Shown in pieces: positions 1-6,386 of a stretch of 44,109 nt of DNA. The notes beneath the pieces were generated by a model. The model had not been told where the DNA came from and ran no database searches. It saw only the letters and a list, made by a program, of their open reading frames with translations. Position 1 is the stretch's first letter, and every line of letters begins with the position of its first letter. The translations under genes and the position numbers were made by a program. The stretch comes from Deltaproteobacteria bacterium (GTDB lineage: Bacteria; Desulfobacterota; GWC2-55-46): assembly GCA_016212705.1 (NCBI GenBank), contig JACREU010000079.1, forward strand, positions 1 through 44,109, given 5' to 3'.

Positions 1-1149
1 ACTCCCGACTATCGCGATGACCTCGCCCTTCCTGACCTTGAGGTCGATGGACTTAAGCACCTCCTCGCCGCCGTAGTTGAAGGCGACGGACTTGAACTCG
101 ATTGCGTCGCTGACGCCGGAAAGCTCCCTGCCCCCTCTGTCACCGGCCTCTCCCTTCATGTCCAGTATCTCGAATATGCGTTGCGCGGCGGCGAGCCCCT
201 GCTGGATGCTTAAATTAACCCCGTTAAGGGCCTTTATCGGCTGATAGAACATGATGACGGAGGCGAAGAACGAAATGAAGGTCTCGGGCTTGAGTGTCCC
301 CTGGCTTATCCTGTACGCGGCGAACCAGATGGTGACGGCGAACCCCACGGCCCCGACGGTCTCCATCAAGGGGGACGATATGGCGCGGACCCTTATAGCC
401 TTCACCTGGTTATGCGTGTAGCGCTCGTTCTCCTTCTGGAAGCGGGCTGATTCGTACCCCTCCATGCAGAAGGCCTTCACTATCCTTATCCCGGCTATCG
501 CCTCATGGAGGAGCGCGTTCAGCATCCCCATCGAGACCTGCCCCTGGGTCGAGACCTTCTTCATCCTTTTCCCGAGCTTCCTCATCGGATAAACGGAGAG
601 CGGGAGCGCTATTCCCGCCGCGAGCGCGAGCTTCCAATCGAGGCTTATTACGACGATTGCGAGGACGATTATGGTCAGCGACTGCTTGAGCGTCGTCGCC
701 ATCGCCTCGGCGGTAGTCGTCTGGAGGAGGTTTACGTCGTTCGTGAGGCGCGACACAAGCGTGCCCGTCGGAGTCGAGGTAAAAAACCCCACCGGGAGCG
801 AGAGCATCCTGTCGTAGAGGCTCTTCCTTATGTCCCTTATGACCCCCTGCCCCACGTAGCCCATGAAGAACGACTGCCCGTATGAGCTGAGTCCCTTGAC
901 CACCGCGACGACGATTATCGCGAGCGGTATCGCCAGCAACATCTTCTCTCTCGGTATGACGAGGAGGTCGAAGGGGATGAAGTTCACCTGAGACCCCGTC
1001 TCGTTGGCGAAGAGGAACTTCATGACTGGGCCTATGAGGTAGGCAAACGCGCCGTTGGAAAGGGCGAAGCCCGCCATGCAGACGAAGGCCATGACGAGCT
1101 GGAGCTTGTACGGAGGCAGGAGCTTGAGTAGCCGGAGATATATCTGCAT
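1..1149 (-). CDS. msbA: Lipid A export ABC transporter MsbA (3' end outside window)
   Basis: This is a fused membrane and ATPase half-transporter that flips lipid A-core across the inner membrane. The reading frame runs from ATG at 1149 (start MQIYLRLLKLLPPYKLQLV) without a stop to base 1. The 383 visible residues cover the six-helix exporter domain, with landmarks FFTSTPTGTLVSRLTNDV and HEAIAGIRIVKAF. They reach the start of the nucleotide-binding domain and end at VIAIVGS, the beginning of the Walker A loop, so the ATPase core lies outside the window. It starts two bases after the lpxB stop codon, so it is very likely co-transcribed and translationally coupled. MsbA is favoured over other exporters of this fold because it follows lpxB at the end of a lipid A operon. 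Confidence 0.9.
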   Translation of the reverse strand, partial: MQIYLRLLKLLPPYKLQLVMAFVCMAGFALSNGAFAYLIGPVMKFLFANETGSQVNFIPFDLLVIPREKMLLAIPLAIIVVAVVKGLSSYGQSFFMGYVGQGVIRDIRKSLYDRMLSLPVGFFTSTPTGTLVSRLTNDVNLLQTTTAEAMATTLKQSLTIIVLAIVVISLDWKLALAAGIALPLSVYPMRKLGKRMKKVSTQGQVSMGMLNALLHEAIAGIRIVKAFCMEGYESARFQKENERYTHNQVKAIRVRAISSPLMETVGAVGFAVTIWFAAYRISQGTLKPETFISFFASVIMFYQPIKALNGVNLSIQQGLAAAQRIFEILDMKGEAGDRGGRELSGVSDAIEFKSVAFNYGGEEVLKSIDLKVRKGEVIAIVGS

Positions 1150-1151
1150 GT

Positions 1152-2288
1152 CTACGCCCTTATCGCGGCCAATACGGCCTTCGCGGCCCGCTCGGCCGCG
1201 CCCTTGCCGCCGAGGGCCTTTCTTACGTCGTTGTACGCCGCCTCGATCGAGGCGCTCCGCCCCTTGTCATTGAGCATGGCGAGAGACTCTTGCGCCATCC
1301 TCTCCGGCGTCGCCTCGTCCTGGATGAGCTCCGCTACGATCCTTTTCCCGGCGACGATGTTCGGCAGTCCGACGTCCGCAACGCCGACGAGCGCCCTGGC
1401 TATGGCGTAGGAGACCGGGGCCATCCTGTATATTATGACCATCGGAGCGCCTATGAGCGCGGCCTCGAGGGTCGCGGTCCCGGAGGCGACTATCGCAGAG
1501 TCGGCGGCACGGAGCGCCTTGTGCATGGAGTTGCGGACGACCCTGACGTCTATCGGCGCGGACTTGATGAATTTAAGAAAGAGCCCGTCGTCTATGCTGT
1601 TAGCGGCGGGGATGACGAAAAATGGCGCCTCTTTAAGCCCCTTCGCTATTATCTCGCCGGCCTTGAGCATGGGGGGCAGGAGCCTCTCTATCTCAGCGGT
1701 CCTCGACCCGGGAAGGAGCGCGACTACCGTGGACTTTGCCGGGAGCCCGAGCGCCTTTCTCGAAGCGGCCTTGTCTACGCCGGATTCGACCACGTCGAGG
1801 AGCGGGTGTCCCACATACTCGACGTCGACCCCGGCGTCCCTGTAAATCTTCTCCTCGAACGGGAAGACGACGAGCATCTTGTCCACAAGCGAGGCTATCG
1901 TCTTTATCCGGCCCTTCCGCCAGGCCCAGACCTGCGGGCTTATGTAGTAGATGACCGGGACGCCGAGCCTCCTGGCCTCTTTCGCAAACTTCAGATTGAA
2001 GTCCGGAAAATCTATCAATACCACGCAGTCGAAGCGCCCTTCGGCGAGCATGCCCTTGAGCGTCTTGAAGGTCTTCCAAATCCGCGGGAGCTTCCCCAGG
2101 ACCTCGATTGCGCCGACGACCGATACCTCTTTCGAGTCCGGGCCGACGAGCCCGAGCTTGCGCATCCTCTCTCCGCCCATGCCCGCGAACTCGATCCCCG
2201 GGGACATGGCCTTCAGCGCGGACATGAGGGAACTGCCGTGGAGGTCGCCGGACTCTTCCCCGCAGACTATGAAAATCCTCTCACCCAT
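1152..2288 (-). CDS. lpxB: Lipid-A-disaccharide synthase LpxB
   Basis: This glycosyltransferase joins UDP-2,3-diacylglucosamine and lipid X into the lipid A disaccharide at the inner membrane. The 378-residue length is normal for LpxB. The N-terminus has the family signature GEESGDLHG (near residues 10-18). LLPGSRTAEIERLLP begins the second half, and ASGTATLEAALIGAPMVIIY is the C-terminal sugar-nucleotide-binding segment. The ATG at 2288 is the natural start because the signature follows immediately. It lies between the Gfo/Idh oxidoreductase gene (37-base gap upstream) and msbA (stop and start nearly touching). The UDP-diacylglucosamine hydrolase that makes lipid X (LpxH or LpxI) is not in this window, although lpxI often occupies this part of the cluster in other bacteria. 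Confidence 0.97.
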   Translation of the reverse strand: MGERIFIVCGEESGDLHGSSLMSALKAMSPGIEFAGMGGERMRKLGLVGPDSKEVSVVGAIEVLGKLPRIWKTFKTLKGMLAEGRFDCVVLIDFPDFNLKFAKEARRLGVPVIYYISPQVWAWRKGRIKTIASLVDKMLVVFPFEEKIYRDAGVDVEYVGHPLLDVVESGVDKAASRKALGLPAKSTVVALLPGSRTAEIERLLPPMLKAGEIIAKGLKEAPFFVIPAANSIDDGLFLKFIKSAPIDVRVVRNSMHKALRAADSAIVASGTATLEAALIGAPMVIIYRMAPVSYAIARALVGVADVGLPNIVAGKRIVAELIQDEATPERMAQESLAMLNDKGRSASIEAAYNDVRKALGGKGAAERAAKAVLAAIRA

Positions 2289-2325
2289 TTGTGGAAACCG
2301 GTATCCGCTCCGACGTTGGTTGCCG

Positions 2326-3279
2326 TTAAAGCCCGGCGCGCGCGGCTATCGCGCCCTGTATCAGCTCGGCTATGTGGAGCGCGGCCCTGCCGTCCTCGCC
2401 TGAAACGACGGGTCTCCCGCCGGAGGCGGCGCAGGCTACAAAGGCCTTCAACTCTTCGAGTATCGCGTCCATCTTCGCCACCTCCACCTGGACCTCGGTC
2501 AGAGTCCCCACTCCGCCGTCCGCACCCGGCGCGAGGGTGGCGACGAAGAGGTGCTGGTTCATGAAATCCACGGTGGCCGAGGAGTCCCGCGCCGCAATCT
2601 CCATCTTCCTTACGCGTCCGCGTGCGACCCTGCTTGCGGTAATGGAGGCGACGCAACCGTTTTCGAACGCGAGCCTCGCGTTAGCGATATCCGTCCTGGC
2701 GGAGACGACCGGGGTTCCGACTGCCTCAATGGATTTAACACCCGACCTTACGACGTCGAGGACGAGGTCTATATCGTGTATCATGACGTCGAGCACTACG
2801 TCGACGTCCGTCGACCTGTTGGGAAAGGGCGAAAGCCTGTGCGCCTCCACGTAAAGAGGCGGGGACTTCAGCCTCCCGGCGAGCGCCGTATACGCGCCGT
2901 TGAACCTCTCGAGGTGGCCGACCTGGAGGACGACGCCCTTCTTCTTGGCCTCGGCTATCAGTCGGTCTGCCTGAGCGGTCGTGTTCGTGACGGGCTTTTC
3001 CATCATCACGTGGACGCCCCTGGACAGGAACTCAAGGCCGATATTGAAGTGGCTCTCCGTCGGTGTGACGATGCTTACGGCGTCGACCTTGCCGAAAAAA
3101 TCCTCGTAAGAGGCAAAGGCCTTTGTAGAGGCGAGCGCGGCTATCTCCTTTGCGCGAGCGGCGTTCGCGTCCGTCACGCCGACGAGCTCGGCTCCCTTTA
3201 TGAGGGCGTACTTTTCGGCGTGGAGCTTGCCGAGATAGCCGACGCCGACGACGCCGACCCTAATCTTCTTCCTGGACAT
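2326..3279 (-). CDS. Gfo/Idh/MocA-family NAD(P)-dependent oxidoreductase in the lpx cluster
   Basis: This predicted sugar or sugar-nucleotide dehydrogenase has 317 residues. The N-terminal Rossmann fold shows the dinucleotide loop VGVVGVGYLGKLHAEKY (residues 8-24), and the family EKP motif is visible in MEKPVTNTTAQADRLI. A VGHLERFN segment opens the C-terminal substrate domain. It overlaps the 3' end of lpxA by 20 bp and precedes lpxB, so it belongs to the lipid A operon. The best-studied lipid A enzyme of this family is GnnA, which oxidises UDP-GlcNAc at C3 before GnnB transaminates it to give amide-linked acyl chains. No aminotransferase is present here, so a GnnA role is only a possibility. 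An equivalent gene occurs at this position in Geobacter-type clusters, as I recall. The substrate is unknown. Confidence 0.85.
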   Translation of the reverse strand: MSRKKIRVGVVGVGYLGKLHAEKYALIKGAELVGVTDANAARAKEIAALASTKAFASYEDFFGKVDAVSIVTPTESHFNIGLEFLSRGVHVMMEKPVTNTTAQADRLIAEAKKKGVVLQVGHLERFNGAYTALAGRLKSPPLYVEAHRLSPFPNRSTDVDVVLDVMIHDIDLVLDVVRSGVKSIEAVGTPVVSARTDIANARLAFENGCVASITASRVARGRVRKMEIAARDSSATVDFMNQHLFVATLAPGADGGVGTLTEVQVEVAKMDAILEELKAFVACAASGGRPVVSGEDGRAALHIAELIQGAIAARAGL

Positions 3280-4102
3280 CGCTCTTCCTCTTCATCCTTT
3301 CGCGCGCCATACCCCGCTTTGAGCCCCTTATGAAGTCTACGAACCTTTTGGCGTGTCTGGAATCCGGCAGTTCGCGCTCGATCTTCTCAAGCGCGTCCGA
3401 GAGCCGGAGCGAGGACCTGAATATAATGTTATAAGAGAGCTTTATCTCTTCTAACTCCTCTTTAGTCAGCCCCTGCCTCCTCAAGCCCACGGAATTCAAT
3501 CCGAAGAGCCGGGCCCTGTTGCCGACGGCCTTGACATAAGGCGGTACGTCCTTGGAAACGGCGGAGGCCCCGCCGATGATGCAGTACGCGCCGATCCTCA
3601 CGTGCTGGTGTATGGCCACGAGGCCGCCTACGATGGCGTTGTTGTCTATGGTGACGTGGCCGCCGAGTGTAGCCGAGTTCGCCATGACGATGTTGTCCCC
3701 GAGGTTGCAGTCATGGGCGATGTGGACATAGTTCATAAGGAGGTTATTGGACCCGCAGACCGTCTTCCACTTGTCCTTGGTCGTGGCCCTGTGTATGGTG
3801 ACGAACTCCCTTATCGTGTTCCCGTCGCCTATTATTATCTCCGTCTTCTCGCCCTTATATCCGAGGTCCTGGGGCGCGGCGCCTATGGAGACGAACTGGT
3901 AGACGCTGTTACGCGCGCCCATTGTGGTCCACTTCTCTATGACGACGTGTGGGCCTATCTTCGTCTCTTTGCCTATCGAGACCCCTTCTCCTATGACGGA
4001 ATAGGGTCCCACCTCTACGCCAGCGTCGAGCTCCGCTGTCGGGTGCACGAACGCCGTCGGGTCAATCTTGACTTCCTTGTACTTCCTGGCGGTCCTTGCC
4101 AT
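3260..4102 (-). CDS. lpxA: Acyl-ACP--UDP-N-acetylglucosamine O-acyltransferase LpxA
   Basis: This cytoplasmic enzyme performs the first step of lipid A synthesis, placing an R-3-hydroxyacyl chain on the 3-position of UDP-GlcNAc. Hexapeptide repeats of the left-handed beta helix fill residues 16-185 (for example VGPYSVIGEGVSIG). The catalytic histidine is His130 in NYVHIAHDCNLGDN, matching E. coli His125. The C-terminal helical part follows DVPPYVKAVGNRARLFGLN. Gly178 aligns with E. coli Gly173, the chain-length ruler, which favours long (C14-like) acyl donors. The 280 residues exceed the roughly 262 of E. coli because of a short N-terminal extension and a charged tail. That tail (ending KSDVQEED) lies in the overlap with the downstream oxidoreductase gene. 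Confidence 0.97.
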   Translation of the reverse strand: MARTARKYKEVKIDPTAFVHPTAELDAGVEVGPYSVIGEGVSIGKETKIGPHVVIEKWTTMGARNSVYQFVSIGAAPQDLGYKGEKTEIIIGDGNTIREFVTIHRATTKDKWKTVCGSNNLLMNYVHIAHDCNLGDNIVMANSATLGGHVTIDNNAIVGGLVAIHQHVRIGAYCIIGGASAVSKDVPPYVKAVGNRARLFGLNSVGLRRQGLTKEELEEIKLSYNIIFRSSLRLSDALEKIERELPDSRHAKRFVDFIRGSKRGMARERMKRKSDVQEED

Positions 4103-4132
4103 CTCTTCCCTCTTTCCCGAAAGCGGAATTGT

Positions 4133-4561
4133 TTACTTCTCCATTATCGTGGCCATCAGCTCGGCCTCTGCAACGAGCGCGTCGGCTACATACGCCTGCG
4201 CCTTGAAGGCCCAGATGGAACCCCTGCATTTTGTCACATTGACGGTTATCGTGAGCGTGTCCCCGGGGGTAACGGGTTTACGGAACCTGGCCTTGTCTAT
4301 GCCCATGAAGTAGACGACCTTGTTGTTCACGGACGCGGACCTGAAGGCCAAAACCGCCCCTACCTGGGCCATCGCCTCTATTATGAGGACGCCGGGCATT
4401 ATCGGATAGCCCGGGAAGTGCCCTTGGAAGAACGGCTCGTTTATCGTGACGTTTTTTAGCCCCTTCGCCGATTTCCCCGGGTCGAGCTCGAGTATCCTGT
4501 CTATCAGGAGGAACGGGTAACGGTGAGGCAGTATGGTCTGTATCTCCTTCACGTCTATCAT
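4133..4561 (-). CDS. fabZ: 3-hydroxyacyl-ACP dehydratase FabZ
   Basis: This hot-dog-fold dehydratase of type II fatty acid synthesis competes with LpxA and LpxD for R-3-hydroxyacyl-ACP. Its 142 residues contain [13 protein letters not shown] near the N-terminus, the catalytic His48 in [13 protein letters not shown] and the catalytic Glu62 in IEAMAQVGA. The ATG at 4561 is preceded by a GA-rich GAGGGGG ribosome-binding site four to five bases upstream. It sits between lpxD and lpxA, the classic arrangement that couples phospholipid and lipid A acyl supply. The gaps are about 60 bases to lpxD and 30 bases to lpxA, all within one operon. Confidence 0.97.
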   Translation of the reverse strand: MIDVKEIQTILPHRYPFLLIDRILELDPGKSAKGLKNVTINEPFFQGHFPGYPIMPGVLIIEAMAQVGAVLAFRSASVNNKVVYFMGIDKARFRKPVTPGDTLTITVNVTKCRGSIWAFKAQAYVADALVAEAELMATIMEK

Positions 4562-4621
4562 TGGGCCCCCTCTGAGAAATAATCGCTTCCGCCTCTCCGT
4601 GTGATCGCGGAAAACCGTATT

Positions 4622-5656
4622 TTATCCCTTATCTTTTCCCTCTAACTCCCTTACCCTTGTTTCGAGCTCCACAAGCCTTTTCTTGAGCTCCGGGAGCCTT
4701 CCGAATACGGATGCGGCCTTCAGCCAGTCCGAGTGGTTTATGGCCGGCATGCCTGAGACGACAGAGCGGGGGGCGACGTCGTTTGTTACCCCCGACTTCG
4801 CGCCTACCATGACGTCTGAGCCGACCTCTATGTGGCCGGTGACGCCGACCTGTCCGCCGAACTGGACCCTCGAACCTATGCGTGTCGAGCCGGCTATCCC
4901 GGTCTGCGCCGCTATGACCGCGTCTTCCCCGATCTTCACGTTATGCGCGACCTGGACGAGGTTGTCTATCTTGGTGCCGCGTCCTATGACCGTCTCGCCG
5001 ACAGTCGCCCGGTCTATGGTAGCCGACGCGCCTATCTCAACGTCGTCGCCTATACGCGCTATCCCCCTCTGGGGTATCTTTTTATAAGCCGGGCCTTCTT
5101 TCGAGTAGCCGAAGCCGTCGCTCCCGACTACCGCGTTGCAGTGGAGTATCGCCCTTTTCCCGATTACGCACCCCTCCCTGACAGCGGCCCCGGAATAGAG
5201 TATTGCCCCTTCGCCTATCACCGCGCCCGCCCCTACATAAACGCCGGGGTACAATACTGCGTCATCGCCGATTTCCGCGCCCTCCCCGACATAGGCGAAA
5301 GGCTGGATGGAGACGCCTTTTCCCAGACGCGCCTTCGGGTGGACAAAGGCGCGCGGGTCTATGCCGGGAGGAGGCGGTACGGCAGGCCTGAATATCTCAA
5401 TCGCCTTGGCAAAGGCCGCTACCGGGTCCTCGACGAGGAGGAGGTTAAGGCCAACGGGCGCGTCTTTCGCGCGCGCGATCACGGCTGACGCGCGCGTGGT
5501 CTTAAGGAGCCGCGCGTATTTTTTGTCCGATACGAAAGTGATGTCGCCCGGCCCGGCGTCTTCGATAGAGGCGACGGAGCGGATAATTTCGGATCCGTTA
5601 CCGGCCACTCGCCCCCCGAGCAGGGAGGCGAGCTCGTCAAGGGTCTTTTCCATCAT
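4622..5656 (-). CDS. lpxD: UDP-3-O-(3-hydroxyacyl)glucosamine N-acyltransferase LpxD
   Basis: This enzyme adds the amide-linked R-3-hydroxyacyl chain in the third step of lipid A synthesis. Its 344 residues have the usual three parts. An N-terminal uridine-binding domain (residues 1-100) includes [18 protein letters not shown] long hexapeptide-repeat beta helix (about 105-310) follows, then a short C-terminal helix. The catalytic histidine is His238 in [20 protein letters not shown], equivalent to E. coli His239. Two consecutive ATG codons (5656 and 5653) could start it. The first lies two bases after the skp stop codon, which suggests translational coupling. The presence of both LpxA and LpxD indicates a standard acylated lipid A. 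Confidence 0.97.
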   Translation of the reverse strand: MMEKTLDELASLLGGRVAGNGSEIIRSVASIEDAGPGDITFVSDKKYARLLKTTRASAVIARAKDAPVGLNLLLVEDPVAAFAKAIEIFRPAVPPPPGIDPRAFVHPKARLGKGVSIQPFAYVGEGAEIGDDAVLYPGVYVGAGAVIGEGAILYSGAAVREGCVIGKRAILHCNAVVGSDGFGYSKEGPAYKKIPQRGIARIGDDVEIGASATIDRATVGETVIGRGTKIDNLVQVAHNVKIGEDAVIAAQTGIAGSTRIGSRVQFGGQVGVTGHIEVGSDVMVGAKSGVTNDVAPRSVVSGMPAINHSDWLKAASVFGRLPELKKRLVELETRVRELEGKDKG

Positions 5657-5658
5657 GA

Positions 5659-6180
5659 TTACTTTTTCTTCGCGTTGAAGGCCTTTATGACCTCAGGGGT
5701 CAAGTCCGCGTCCGCGGGGGCGTAGAGGAGGCCGCCGACGGACTTCTCGAACACATAGTTGTAGCCTTTCTTCTTGGCTATCTCCTCGACCGTATCGCGC
5801 AGGCCCTGTATTATCTTCGACTCTATCTCCTGCTTCCTTTTGTTCAAGTCCTCGCCGTACTGCATGAACCTCTTCTGGAACTCCTGGGACCTGGTCTTGA
5901 AGTCCTTCTCCTTCGCCTCTCTCGTCTCCGCGTTCCAGACCTTACCCTTCTTGTCTATCTCGTCCTTCATTTTCTTGAGCTCTTCCTGCTTGGAGTTGAG
6001 CTCCTCTTCGAGCTTCTTCGCCTCGTCCGCGAGCGTCTCCTTCGCCTTTTTGCCGGCGTCGCACTCGTTCAGCGCCTTCTGCAGGTTCGCGTGGGCTATC
6101 TTCACCTCCGCCGCGGAAACGGGCATCGCGAAAAGCATGAAGGCCAGCACAGCCAGACCGATTATCTTTATACTCTTCAT
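5659..6180 (-). CDS. skp: Periplasmic chaperone Skp/OmpH
   Basis: Skp is the soluble trimeric chaperone that carries unfolded outer-membrane proteins to the Bam complex. The protein has 173 residues from ATG at 6180. It begins with a signal peptide ([20 protein letters not shown], cleavage probable after VSA). A long charged coiled coil covers about residues 40-130 ([20 protein letters not shown] onward). A C-terminal Skp body includes [18 protein letters not shown]. The ATG at 6180 is chosen because AAGGAG lies at the right distance upstream and the signal peptide starts there. A longer open frame to 6495 runs through palindromic repeats and is not coding. The gene lies between bamA and lpxD, as in many Gram-negatives. 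Confidence 0.95.
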   Translation of the reverse strand: MKSIKIIGLAVLAFMLFAMPVSAAEVKIAHANLQKALNECDAGKKAKETLADEAKKLEEELNSKQEELKKMKDEIDKKGKVWNAETREAKEKDFKTRSQEFQKRFMQYGEDLNKRKQEIESKIIQGLRDTVEEIAKKKGYNYVFEKSVGGLLYAPADADLTPEVIKAFNAKKK

Positions 6181-6272
6181 CTTTTTCTCCTTTTTCTCGT
6201 TTGCCAGGCAGGAGAAACGCCTGAGAAACCTTTGTAAAAAGGCTTCCACAGACTCTCTCCGAGGCCTTGTAT

Positions 6273-6369
6273 TTCCCGGAAGGCACCCCGTTTTTTTGGG
6301 GGGCCTTCCGGGAACTAAAAGTCTTTGAAGGGGGTCTGGGGGAAACTTTCTACAGAAAGTTTCCCCCAG
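6273..6369. repeat. Two strong palindromes between bamA and skp
   Basis: Two near-perfect inverted repeats lie side by side. The first has 12-bp arms at 6273-6284 and 6303-6314 (TTCCCGGAAGGC and its complement) with an inner CCCC/GGGG pair and a T7 loop. The second has perfect 15-bp arms at 6336-6350 and 6355-6369 (CTGGGGGAAACTTTC) with a TACA loop. Neither is followed by a T-run in the direction of transcription, so they do not look like terminators. A related half-copy (GGAAGTTTCCCCCA) recurs at 13907-13920. They are probably members of a dispersed REP-like family and may stabilise or tune expression between bamA and skp. Confidence 0.85.
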
Positions 6370-6386
6370 GTATTTCTCCTGACTCG

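Noticed and set aside
1290-2564. Long plus-strand frame opposite lpxB and the oxidoreductase
   Set aside because: It is antisense to two well-supported genes and has the arginine/aspartate-rich composition of a shadow frame in GC-rich DNA.
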